Positions 1 through 9,502 of a stretch of 64,000 bases of DNA are shown piece by piece. Position numbers and translations under genes: made by a program. Below the pieces are notes generated by a model. It ran no database searches. It saw nothing but the letters and a program-made list of their open reading frames with translations, and was not told the origin of the DNA. Every line of letters starts with the position of its first letter. The first letter of the stretch is position 1. The DNA is from Lonicera japonica (lineage: Eukaryota; Streptophyta; Magnoliopsida; Dipsacales; Caprifoliaceae): positions 48,793,715-48,857,714 of the forward strand of contig CM038467.1 of the NCBI GenBank assembly GCA_021464415.1, written 5' to 3'.

Positions 1-620
1 TCTGCGGAGGCAATCCAATCACTAAGCCCTTTTTAGGCGAAAGTCCTTTCCGGAGGCATCCATTCACATAAGCCCTTTCTACAGGCAAAACATCACTCAC
101 AAGTCCTTTCTACAGGCACAAGCCCTCTCCGGAGGCAATCCATTCACATAAGCCCTCTGCGGAGGCAAACCAATCACTAAGCCCTTTTTAGGCGAAAGCC
201 CTTTCCGGAGGCATCCATTCACATAAGCCCTTTCTACAGGCAAAACATCACTCACAAGTCCTTTCTACAGGCACAAGCCCTCTCCAGAGGCAATCCATTC
301 ACATAAGCCCTCTGCGGAGGCAAACCAATCACTAAGCCCTTTTTAGGCGAAAGTCCTTTCCGGAGGCATCCATTTACATAAGCCCTTTCTACAGGCAAAA
401 CATCATTCACAAGTCCTTTCTACAGGCACAAGCCCTCTTTGGAGGCAATCCATTCACATAAGCCCTCTGCGGAGGCAAACCAATCACTAAGCCCTTTTTA
501 GGCGAAAGTCCTTTCCGGAGGCATCCATTCACATAAGCCCTTTCTATAGGCAAAACATCACTCACAAGTCCTTTCTACTGGCACAAGCCCTCTCTAGAGG
601 CAAATCACAAAACACAAGCC
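1..620. repeat. 155-bp higher-order tandem repeat, four copies
   Basis: The phrase TCTGCGGAGGCAA recurs at 1, 156, 311 and 466, giving an exact 155-bp period. Each 155-bp unit is built from six or seven short modules of the form AAGCCCT(N)nAGGC or AAGTCCT(N)nAGGC, for example GCCCTCTGCGGAGGC. Each module can fold into a small hairpin, with GCC or CCTC pairing to GGC or GAGG. The fourth copy decays after about 600. It lies in the 3' UTR of element A. Confidence 0.9.
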
Positions 621-688
621 CTCGCCAGAGGCAAAATTACTCACAAAAGCCCTCCCCAGAGGCAATTTTCTTTCTCTTTTCAGATCAA

Positions 689-873
689 AAGCCCTCCCAG
701 AGAGGCACGCATGGTAGTCCTCCCACCTGAGGTTAAGCCCTCCCAGAGAGGCACGCATGGTAGTCCTCCCACCTGAGGTTAAGCCCTCCCAGAGAGGCAC
801 ACATTGGTAGTCCTCCCACCTGAGGTTAAGCCCTCCCAGAGAGGCACGCATGGTAGTCCTCCCATCTGAGGCA
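689..873. repeat. 46-bp tandem repeat, four copies
   Basis: Units begin at 689, 735, 781 and 828 with AAGCCCTCCCAGAGAGGCA and contain AGTCCTCCCACCTGAGG. This is a second amplification, with a shorter period, of the same CCTC...GAGG hairpin module that builds the neighbouring 155-bp repeat. An open frame on the minus strand at 594-851 only follows this array. Confidence 0.9.
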
Positions 874-1080
874 AGTAGAGCAAATCAAGCCATCTAAACA
901 AAGGCAACGAGGTAACGAAAGCCCTCTTCAGAGGCAGAGTAAGTCCTTCCTACAGGCACAAGCCCTCTCCGGAGGCACTCACAAGCACTTCTTTCATACG
1001 CACACTCTCTTAGGGTTCTTGCGGGAGCCACAAATCGAAGTATCTTCCAGTCGCCTCAATTCCTTGCAAGCAAGGAGCTT

Positions 1081-1094
1081 GAGTCGAGAGGGTC
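1081..1094 (+). other. Polypurine tract of element A
   Basis: GAGTCGAGAGGGTC lies immediately before the LTR start TGTAGACACC. Its last ten bases are identical to the tract before the 3' LTR of element B. This is the expected plus-strand primer site for reverse transcription. Confidence 0.7.
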
Positions 1095-1232
1095 TGTAGA
1101 CACCCCGATCCGTGACCCCCGCAAGAACCCTAACGACCTTCGAGAACTACTGTTTTTAGGTTCGGGACCCACCCAAGCACCCGAAACTACCCTTGGTGGG
1201 TTTGTTGGCCAACAAACCTTTTTTATGAAGGA

Positions 1233-1543
1233 TTGTCGCACGACATATCACATTGTCGCGCGACAATCATTGGAATGTCGCGCGATAATCCCACTATGTC
1301 GCGCGACAATCTATCTCTGCACCCGACCAACCACTTTCTGACACATCACAGTGTCAGGAGCCATCACTTCAGCCGCTTGTCGCGCGACAATCCCACTATG
1401 TCGCGCGACAATCCCTCTCTGCACCCGACCAACCACTTTCTGACACATCACAGTGTCAGAACCCATCACTTCAGCCGTTTGTCGCGCGACAAAGAGATAT
1501 GTCGCGCGACACTTGCCCTTTCTGGGGGAATGTCGCGCGACAA
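1233..1543. repeat. Nine copies of the palindrome TTGTCGCGCGACAA in the U3 of element A
   Basis: Full or near copies lie at 1233, 1253, 1275, 1296, 1377, 1398, 1479, 1499 and 1530. Part of the spacing comes from a 102-bp tandem duplication (1296-1397 and 1398 onward) that also carries the hairpin CTGACAC-N6-GTGTCAG. The array ends 15 bp before the TATA box, so it sits where enhancer or activator sites would be. The CGCG core resembles sites bound by CAMTA-type factors, but that is inference only. Confidence 0.9.
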
Positions 1544-1557
1544 TCTCTCCCGAGCAC

Positions 1558-1565
1558 TATAAATA
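1558..1565 (+). promoter_or_regulatory. TATA box of the element A LTR
   Basis: TATAAATA lies within GCACTATAAATAGGCC, directly downstream of the palindrome array and upstream of the putative R region. It is a strong match to the plant TATA consensus. Confidence 0.75.
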
Positions 1566-2524
1566 GGCCAACACCCCCAAGGGTTCTGGACGGCAACTTC
1601 TCGCCACAATTTCTATACTAAAATTCCTTATTCTCTCTGATATTTTCTAATCTTTAAGCCTTCCCCGGAAGCATCTGCGATAACATTTATTTCCGCAAGA
1701 GTCTCGGATCTAATCTTGGCACCCGGTGTACCACCTTCTAGAGTCAGACCGCTGGAAATATTTCTAAGAGGAAAAGCTAATATTCGCCGGAGGTCTTCTC
1801 TGCCGTATTATATTTTCTCTCTCTTATTCTTATATATATCGTCGGGAAGGTAACTAAAGTCTCTTCTAGTAATTAAATAAGATATTTGTATATTAGTTTT
1901 ATTGTAGACTTGTTTAAAACTCGATTTTTCTAACGGGGCGCTGCCCCGCACCCCGCGACCTGACCGGGCAGGTCGATCCCCGTCCTAGTAAGCGAAGTGG
2001 CGACATAGTTGTGGTAGATTCCTAACGCGCTCGAAAATCAGGTTTTCATTAGTTATTTCCAGAAAGCAGTAGAATATCAGTAAAAGCATCCAAGTTTTCC
2101 AACATAGAGTAAACATATAAAACCACTAGAGACCGAAAGGGCGGAATGGGTGCTTAACACCTTCCCAAACCGTAATATAGTTCCCGAACTCTATAGAATC
2201 CTGGTTTCGTAGACAAACGTGTAAAGAAAGGCTTACCTGTAGCCTTTCCTCTTACACAACTATTTTGTCCGTTTTCTCGTAAAACGTACTGGCGACTCTG
2301 AACGAACCCTCTTGCATCTAGAAATAGGATAGAGGGACACCCGATATGAATTATCAACACATAGAAGCAAATGGAACAACGGAATCCTTTCCGACGTTTC
2401 AGACGCCCACCAACGAGGGGTTGAGACCCGGGGGTCGCATTTGCGGATTCTCACACCAAGATATTCACTTGTATTAGGCAGATACTAACATTCATGAACA
2501 GAGAAAGCATAGGCAAGCTAAAAA

Positions 2525-3619
2525 CTAGTTCAAACTTGGCAACACCCAAGTTTCGGCACAAAAAGAAGTTCCTAGAGCATTAGTAATGGTGTGCTTCTCC
2601 TTACTTTTGTCTTTCATACCAAAAATGTCTATCCTACAATTTTCCCACAACATGAAATAGCCTGTAGCGCAATATATGCAATTACCTTTGCGAGGGACAC
2701 CGTCTTTTACAACTACAGACGTTGAATAACTGTTACCCAACAACAATGTGCGGCCTCCCAAGTCTTCCAATTTTGTCCACCTTTTGTCGTGAAGATTGAA
2801 CTTGTAAATTTCATATACTGTCTTGAATTGGCCCGCACCTCTTTTCTTCAATATCATCAATAAATCTCCATTTGATACAATCAAGTGCACAAAATCTACA
2901 ACCATTTCGCAGTATGTACAATTACAAGGGAACAATTCTTCCACTGGCGGAGGAGCAAAATCTTTAACTTTTGGGCATATGTTATCAATCTCGCAAAGCA
3001 CAAGAAACATGTCAACGCCAATCCCGAAAAACTGGTCCTTATAAAAGATCATGTCTGTGAAACGACCATACTCGTAATGTTCTTGCTGACAATGGTCTTG
3101 TAGCACGATCCATTCTTTGAATCCTGGTCGTGCATAAGCTAAGCTGTCATAATCCTTATAAAATACGATGACAACAATATTATTGTTGTGACTAACAGAA
3201 GATGGCGTATCAAATACTAAGGCTTTTATGATGTAACTGTGAAATGTTGGAAGTGTGATTTGAACTCCATTCAGTGGGTTGATCAATATGGTCATATCAT
3301 CAAGATTACCTTGGGTGAAGACCCAACTGTTTGAAGATCCCCAACAACGCTTTGCTTCGTTTAGCAGTGGTAGTTTTATGTCATATTTCTTGTTCCTCTC
3401 TAGATTCCAAAACCATCTCGTGTTTTTACGTTTTACGGATTCAGTGATAAGCAACCATGGAAACCGAGGAACACAAGGCTTCCAACATTCCTTTGGTACG
3501 GCTGTTCGCCAAGAGGTACATACAGCTGAAAATGCAGCGAAATCCTCAACAGCGCCCAATCGGTTTGCTATAGCCCCAATTAGATCTTGTGGAAGGTGAG
3601 ACCAATTGGCCATCTTCAT
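2525..3619 (-). CDS. F-box protein with a DUF295/KIB-type propeller domain
   Basis: Open frame of 364 codons from the chosen ATG at 3619 (MKMANWSHLPQDLIG); the frame extends 25 codons further upstream, but that stretch is hydrophobic and unlike the family. Residues about 5-45 fit an F-box (LPQDLIGAIANRLG, then FAAFSAVCTSWR), which binds SKP1 in SCF ubiquitin ligases. The remainder fits the DUF295 propeller of plant F-box proteins: a conserved PRFPWLLI block, an ILINPLNG block, and C-terminal GNCIYCATGYF and FGMKDKSKE blocks. These features and the length suit the single-exon F-box/DUF295 family. Substrate unknown. It starts 69 bp beyond the LTR of element A, so its 3' end abuts a transposon. 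No frameshift or stop seen; expression cannot be judged. Confidence 0.88.
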   Translation of the reverse strand: MKMANWSHLPQDLIGAIANRLGAVEDFAAFSAVCTSWRTAVPKECWKPCVPRFPWLLITESVKRKNTRWFWNLERNKKYDIKLPLLNEAKRCWGSSNSWVFTQGNLDDMTILINPLNGVQITLPTFHSYIIKALVFDTPSSVSHNNNIVVIVFYKDYDSLAYARPGFKEWIVLQDHCQQEHYEYGRFTDMIFYKDQFFGIGVDMFLVLCEIDNICPKVKDFAPPPVEELFPCNCTYCEMVVDFVHLIVSNGDLLMILKKRGAGQFKTVYEIYKFNLHDKRWTKLEDLGGRTLLLGNSYSTSVVVKDGVPRKGNCIYCATGYFMLWENCRIDIFGMKDKSKEKHTITNALGTSFCAETWVLPSLN

Positions 3620-4180
3620 TCTTGCAATCTTAAAAATCAAGAATTCTAGAAGAATATATACACATCTGACAAGTATATCTAGTGTGACCACCATGTACTA
3701 GTTGCACTATGGCGTCCATATCATCATATTCATCCCTATCAAAATTCATTCCAATCAGTGAGTGATTGCGAGAACAGTATGCTAATTTTCTATGTCAGAT
3801 AAATATGCATGCGTAGAGTAATTCATCTCAAAATAGGGGCCAAAACTAACTGATATTATATTTTAGTGGTCAAATTAGTAAGGAAATAATTTTAGCTTCA
3901 TAGATTAAAGGGATTTCATTTATCCTTTGGCTCCTATTTTTAGCCGTGGCCGTTTAGTCAAATACTAGATCACCTCAACAAATAAAATATCTCAATTTTT
4001 ATTTTGGTGAGACAAAGATTTCATATTTTTCTACTTTATAAGTAGATATCTGATTAAGACATACAAACATTATCATCTACCAGATTAGTTTCTTAAGTCT
4101 CAGGTTTTTTCCTTAACAAAAACATTACTTATGGTATTGCCATTCTTTCGACTTATATTTTGACCATCAAAAAACAATTA
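3620..4180. other. AT-rich spacer
   Basis: Upstream side of the F-box gene, so it should hold that gene's promoter. I see no convincing coding sequence or repeat. Confidence 0.6.
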
Positions 4181-4487
4181 AGGCTCCATTTGATAATAAC
4201 ATGGAAAAGAAAAATAAAAACACTTAATTTGGTAAAAAGTTGGAAAATAAGTTGAGGCATGCAATAAGATACTCTCAATTTTATGCTCATTTTATGAGTA
4301 GGTGTCCATAATCCTTCATAATTTTTTGTGGAAAATTTTTCTTCCTCAACCGCCAAAGAAAATATCTCGATGGAAAAAGTCGCAAAGTAAAAAGACATAT
4401 CACCATATGTCTCAACTTATTTTCTGACATCTAACAAAAATTAATTGTTTTTATTTTCCTTTTCCATTTTGTTATCAAACAGAGCCT
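4181..4487. mobile_element. MITE with ~50-bp terminal inverted repeats
   Basis: The left end, AGGCTCCATTTGATAATAAC, is matched in inverse orientation at the right end, which reads AGGCTCTGTTTGATAACAAA on the minus strand. The match continues through ATGGAAAAG(A/G)AAAATAAAAACA. About 307 bp lie between the ends with no coding potential. The size and GGCTC(T/C)-(G/A)TTTG ends suggest a non-autonomous DNA transposon; no clean target duplication is visible, so the superfamily is left open. Confidence 0.7.
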
Positions 4488-5046
4488 AAAAATAAAAATA
4501 ATTAAGGGAAACTATTTTAATTTTAGTCATACTTGTAACTTTTAAATATAGTAACTAGACGCGAGGTCTTGGGATTATTGGCTAAGACTCTGGTTTGAGG
4601 ACCAACTAACCATAATTTGACATCCGCTTCCCCATTTTCCGAGGTCCGTTTGGATGACAACAAAGTTATGCAAGAACATGATTCATGGGAAAAGTGACGG
4701 AAAGAGAAAGTCATTTTCCAGTGTGCGTTTGGTTCACACAGGATCTTTGCAAGAAACCTAAAATTTGCATGTTTGTTTGTCAGGAAAGTTGTAGGAAAAA
4801 TACACAGAAAATAACTAACAATATATATCTAATTACTTTTATATCTTAGAGAAAATATAATATGTATTATTCATAAAGGCATTTATTCAAATTAGACATT
4901 CTTATTTAAACTAAAATTATTGAAAAAGTGGTGTGTCCAACATCCACGATGCAAAAAAGCTTAAGAAATAAAATGAACAAAATTATCACCTAAATACAAA
5001 CATATTACATCTTGGAAAAGTCATAGCCGCTGCTACAAGTATAACT
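4488..5046. other. Intergenic spacer
   Basis: AT-rich and without recognisable genes. Two stretches near 4645 (GGTCCGTTTGGAT) and 4725 (GTGCGTTTGGTT) resemble MITE ends, but no pair could be closed. Confidence 0.5.
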
Positions 5047-5490
5047 TGTTGGATCTTTAATCTAGCATTGGACTTATATGTGCAATAATTATGTGTTGTG
5101 GAATGTCGAATGGTTAAGCCCACTTTAAAAGTGATCAAATAAGGTTTAAGTTATTTAGACTTAAATGTATTAAATAAAGTGTGGGCCTTTAATTTGTAGA
5201 TACTTAAAGGTAATTTATATTTTTATGATGGGCTAAAATAGAAATACTAAATAGATAGTAGAGTTTACTATATATATATATATATATTGTGGTTAGGGTC
5301 CCTATATCATACGTACGTATCTTGTCCTTGTTGAGCCCCATCTTCATAGAGAGAATCCAGAAGGTTTAAAGGATTCTCTAAAGAAATACGTGTCGATCTA
5401 GAAGGCCAACCACTCGGCTACAAATACACGCTATGGATTCAGTTACGCTTCCTCTTATTAATTTAATGTTTTACATATCTAGATTGGCAG
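5047..5490 (+). mobile_element. 5' LTR of the copia element
   Basis: Starts TGTTGGATCTTTAATC and aligns with the copy at 11734. It contains an AT repeat at 5267-5287 that may serve as the TATA region and a palindrome ATACGTACGTAT near 5308 downstream of it. The 3' boundary is uncertain because similarity fades after about 5470. Confidence 0.75.
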
Positions 5491-6327
5491 TGGGATCACA
5501 CACACTTATATATATATATTTTAAGAACATATGGTTATAATCATTACACATATATACATGTGGCTGTTTAAGTCAAACAAGGGATTTTGCATGTACATAT
5601 ATGTGTTGGTTTAGATTCAATCAAAGTGTTTTATTTATTTATTTTATTGGATTAAAATTATGTCAAATTTATCATTCATATATATATATATATATAAGCT
5701 AGTATGTGTAATAGAATAGGTTTTGCGAGTTATATCGGTACGTGTGGACAAAGAAATTTTAAGTGCCTAAGTTTTGGGTTATATGGGTCAAGATATGGAT
5801 ATGTGTTTATAACCCAATAAGTTTTGACCCAACTAGATTAAATTCAAAGATTGGTATAATTAAGTATATATATTTTAAGACAAATTAATTGAAACGACGT
5901 GTCTTCAAAGTGATATCTCTCGTGAAAATTATTTTATTTTAAAATATAAATGGATGTGTGCTTGTAACTTATGTGAATTTTGACCGGCTCAAAGGAAGGT
6001 TGATATTTAACAAAATTACAAGTACACGTATGGTAATAAACACGTGATGATTATTTGGTTTTCATGTAAGCAATAGATCAGCCCAAAGGAAGATTTATTG
6101 TTCAACATGTTCTTATTATCAGTGTATGATTACTACAACAAGATATCACTTGCAAGTTAATATTTTTGTCAAAAGATGAAATATTAATGGAGCACTTAGT
6201 ATCTTAAGATGTGAATTACCTTTATTTGAATTTATTATATTTGTTTTAGGACTTATGTGAGCTTGTTTTGTTTGTTTATTATTGTTTTATATGGATTAAG
6301 TTATGAATATTTTTGCTAATATTACTG

Positions 6328-6806
6328 CTAGCATCAACTATATTCTTATGTTAAATGGCACAAACTTCAAATCATGGCAAGAGAACCTCTTGATAGTTCT
6401 CGGAGTCATGGATCTTGACCTTGCATTAAGGATTGATTCTCCTCCCTCTTATGGATAGAAATACTCTTAATAAGAGAAGAGATAAAGAGAAGTTGGACAT
6501 ATTAAATTGCATGTATGTCATGATTATGAAGAAGGCTATTCCGAAAGCATTAGGGGTACAATATCTGAAAAGATAACTACGCCTAAGGAATTTCTTGCGG
6601 ACATTGAAAAGAGGCTTGTCAAGAACGAGAATGTTGAAATGCTCTTGACAAGCCTGATTTCAATGAAGTGCATGGGCAAAGGTAATGTCAGGGATTACAT
6701 CGTGAAGATGTCTCATCTTTCTTTCAAGTTAAAAGCACTTAAATTGGAACTCTCTAAGGACTTGCTGGTGCATTTAGTTTTTGATGCCTCTCATGACACA
6801 GTTTAG
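6328..6806 (+). pseudogene. copia gag fragment
   Basis: Reading frames here give LNGTNFKSWQENLLIVLG, the typical N-terminal block of copia gag, then after a frameshift a frame at 6507-6806 with ITTPKEFLADIEKRL and VRDYIVKMSHLSFKLK, the conserved UBN2-type gag core. Frameshifts and a stop at the end show that it is not functional. Confidence 0.8.
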
Positions 6807-7027
6807 TTAGTTTAAAGTGAGTTACAATTGTCAGAAAGAGACTTAGTCTCTAAATGAGCTCATCTCATACTGTGTTCAGGAAAAGGAAAGGCTAAAGCAG
6901 ATAAGGTAGATAGTTATCAAATTGTCTCAACCTCTAAAAACAAGGTTAAAGGAAAGAAAATGAGGAAGTTACGTATACAGTACCGCAAAAGAAACAAGAA
7001 AAGAAACCGGGCGAACTGGAAGGTAAT

Positions 7028-7120
7028 GGATGTTACTTTTGTGGAGCTGAAGGGCACATAAAGAAATGCTATACCAACTTTCACGCATGGCATGCTAAGA
7101 AGGGATTGCCTCAATTACTG
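7028..7120 (+). pseudogene. copia CCHC zinc knuckle and following pol start
   Basis: The frame reads CYFCGAEGHIKKC, a C-X2-C-X4-H-X4-C nucleocapsid knuckle, followed by HAWHAKKGL, as in TNT1-like elements. A remnant of the pre-integrase region (VGDGKTVQVEAIGK) follows near 7150. Confidence 0.75.
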
Positions 7121-7486
7121 AAAGCCAAATGATGGTGAAAGACACATCTAAGTAGGCGATGGTAAGACGGTTCAAGTTGAAGCAATTGGGAAGTTTAGAT
7201 TATTGTTAAAGAATGAATTTTATTTGGATCTTAATGAGATATTCATCATACAGTCTTTTATACGAATTTTGATTTCAATTTATGTTTTGGAGAAATCTAG
7301 ATATTCTTGTTCATTTGGGAATAAATTTTTTAATTTGTTTCATAATTGAAAAAGTGGTTGGTTCCGGTTCTTTGTTAGGTTACGATAATCTTTATTCTAG
7401 TCGATACAATTGCTTCATTTAATGAATCCCTGCAATTAAGTGCATAAAGTGTAAAAAGAAAATTAAACACTAAGAATTCAGTTGGT

Positions 7487-8553
7487 TTATGGAAGAGGAT
7501 AGTGCTATATTGTTGGATACTCTGAAAGATCCAGGGAGTACAAGTTTTATGATTCCATAACTAAGTTGATATTTGAGTCGAGAAATGCCTTGTTCTTTGA
7601 AGATGTCGAGTTTGCGGGGGATATATAGCCAGGGACTTTGTCTTTGAAGAGGAATATGTTGATATTCCTTCGGATGTAATTGGCATTGATCAGGATCCCA
7701 ATCTTGACCTTGTTCAAGACATAATAGATCAAGACAATTTTGAAGAACCTCCCATTCAAGAAATTGTTCTTGAAGAACAAACTCTACCATCGCAAGAACC
7801 TATGACATTAAGGAAATCCACAAGAGAAAGGAGAAGATCTATACCAAATGACTACATTGTATTTCTCCAAGAATATGAGGTTGACATTGGAGTGATGGAA
7901 GATGATCCGATCAACTTTCGTCAAGCCATGAAAAGTTCTAATTCTCAAACGTTGATTGATGCCATAAATGAGGAGATTAAGCCCATGAAGAACAATGACG
8001 TATGTCTCATTGCCAGAATATGCGAAAACCTTTGGTTGCAAATGGATATTTAAGATCAAGAGGGATTCGAAAGGCGATGTAGAGAGGTATAAAGCTTGTC
8101 TTGTTGTAAAAGGCTTTACACTAAATGAAAGCATCAACTATAAAGAAATTTTATATCTAGTTTCTTCAAAATATTCTTTTAGGATTATAATGGCATTAAT
8201 AGGGCATTTCGATCTTGAGTTACATCAGATGGATGTAAAAACGACGTTTTTCAATGGTAACATTAATGAGACAATATATATAGTGCAGTCAGAAAACTTT
8301 GTGGTGGGAGACCCAAAGAATATGGTTTGCAAACTTAAGAAATCTATCTACGGGCTCAAGCAAACATCTCGACAACGGTATTTCAAGTTTCATTAAGTGA
8401 TCATCTTATTTGATTTTGAGATGAATTTGGTCGATGATTGCATATACCATAAGTTTTGTGGGAGCAAGTATATTTTTCTGGCTTTATATATCGATAACAT
8501 TTTGCTTGCCAACAACATTATATGCATATTGCAAAAAACTAAGAGAATTATTG
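7487..8553 (+). pseudogene. copia integrase C-terminus and reverse transcriptase, first copy
   Basis: The frame enters at about 7490 in the post-integrase linker (YDSITKLIFESRNALFFED) and runs through LRKSTRERRRSIPNDY into reverse transcriptase with GCKWIFKIKRDSKGDVERYK and LELHQMDVKTTFFNGN. It continues to YIDNILLANN, where the usual YVDD catalytic box reads YIDN. The integrase catalytic core is absent: the sequence jumps from the pre-integrase domain straight to the linker. Several stops. The last part is duplicated downstream. Confidence 0.8.
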
Positions 8554-9502
8554 TTGTTCAAAAATAACCCTAGAGGGGGGTAAATAGGATTTTTAAAACT
8601 TAATGCGGAATTAAATAGTTTTCTAAAAATGTTTAAGCAATACAACTAAGCTAAACAAGTATATCAAGGAAAACAAGCAATTCAACCAAGTAATCTCAAA
8701 CAAACCCAAGATCAAGCAATGATATAACAAAACAATAAATATCCTGAGTTAGAAAGATTAAATAGAATAAAGCCCAAGACGTTTTGTTCACGGGGTTCAA
8801 TTTCTTAAATGAAGGCATCAACTATAAAGAAATTTTCTATCCAGTTTCTTCAAAATATTCTTTTAGGATTATAATGGCATTAGTGGGGCATCTCAATCTT
8901 GAGTTACATCAGATGGATGTAAAAACGACATTTTTCAATGGTAACATTGATGAGACAATATATATAGTGCAGTCAGAAAACTTTATGGTGGGAGACCCAA
9001 AGAATATGGTTTGCAAACTTAAGAAATCTATCTATGGGCTTAAGCAAACATCTCAACAATGGTATTTTAAGTTTCATTAAGTGATAATCTTATTTGATTT
9101 TGAGATGAATTTGGTCGATGATTAAATATACCATAAGTTTTGTGAGAGCAAGTATATTTTTCTGGTTTTATATATTGATAACATTTTGCTTGCCAACAAC
9201 GATATATGCATATTGCACGAAACTAAGAGAATTATTGTTGTTCGAAAATAAACCCTAGAGGGCGGGGGGGGGGGGGGGGGGGGGGTGAACAGGATTTTTA
9301 AAACTTAATGCGGAATTAAATAGTTTTCTAAAAATGTTTAAGCAATACAGCTAAGCTAAACAAGTATCTCAAGGAAAACAAGCAATTCAACCAAGCAATC
9401 TCAAACAAACCCAAGATCAAGCAATGATATAACAAAAAAATAAATAGTTTGAGTTAGAAAGATTAAACAGATTGAAGCCCAAGACGTTTTGTTCACGGGG
9501 TT
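8131..9502 (+). repeat. ~684-bp tandem duplication of RT plus solo-LTR 5' end
   Basis: GCATCAACTATAAAGAAATTTT occurs at 8131 and again at 8815, and TGTTGTTC at 8552 and 9236, giving a shift of 684 bp. Copy 1 carries the RT end and the first ~250 bp of the solo LTR; copy 2 continues into the full solo LTR. The junction near 8805-8814 joins LTR sequence to RT sequence where both share CTAAA. Copy 2's LTR has a run of 22 G (9264-9285) where copy 1 has six. Confidence 0.85.
8784..9080 (+). pseudogene. copia reverse transcriptase, duplicated second copy
   Basis: This frame repeats INYKEI(F/L)YPVSSKYSFRII and the LHQMDVKTTFFNGN block of the copy at 8131-8396. Its first residues come from the truncated LTR at the duplication junction, so the apparent start is artificial. 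The second copy keeps GLKQTSQQW where the first reads GLKQTSRQR, so it is closer to the family pattern. Confidence 0.8.

Larger units (their letters stand above)
1..1094 (+). mobile_element. Element A: 3' internal (untranslated) part of a Ty3/gypsy LTR retrotransposon
   Basis: The sequence up to 1094 ends in a purine-rich stretch (CGAGAGGGTC) directly before an LTR that starts TGTAGACACCCC. The same ten bases precede the 3' LTR of element B (read on the minus strand at 44836-44845), so this is the internal 3' region and polypurine tract of a related element on the plus strand. No coding sequence is visible; the space is filled by tandem repeats listed separately. The 3' UTR of Tat/Ogre-lineage elements is known to be hypervariable and repeat-rich, which fits. 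The rest of the element lies left of the window. The small open frames here only follow the repeats. Confidence 0.8.
1095..2455 (+). mobile_element. Element A 3' LTR (1361 bp), Ty3/gypsy, related to element B
   Basis: The LTR begins TGTAGACACCCCGATCC and ends GGATTCTCACA, close to the ends of the element B LTR (TGTGAACACCCC ... GGATTCTCACA in sense). A conserved stretch around 2130-2190 (AGAGACCGAAAGGGCG, then CACCTTCCCAAACC and GTTCCCGAAC) matches B's U5 region in order. U3 carries nine palindromes followed by a TATA box at 1558-1565. The sequence after 2455 starts CCAAG, which would be the right copy of a 5-bp TSD; the left copy is outside the window. No ORF is expected in an LTR. Confidence 0.8.

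Noticed and set aside
594..851. 85-residue open frame on the minus strand
   Set aside because: It repeats exactly with the 46-bp tandem repeat and has no domain; it is a by-product of the array.
1..970. Possible CRISPR array
   Set aside because: Regular short repeats, but the spacers are repeated too and the region is the UTR of a plant retrotransposon.
1233..1562. 109-residue open frame over the palindrome array
   Set aside because: The frame follows the CGCG repeats inside an LTR; repeated MSRDN phrases are translation of the palindrome.
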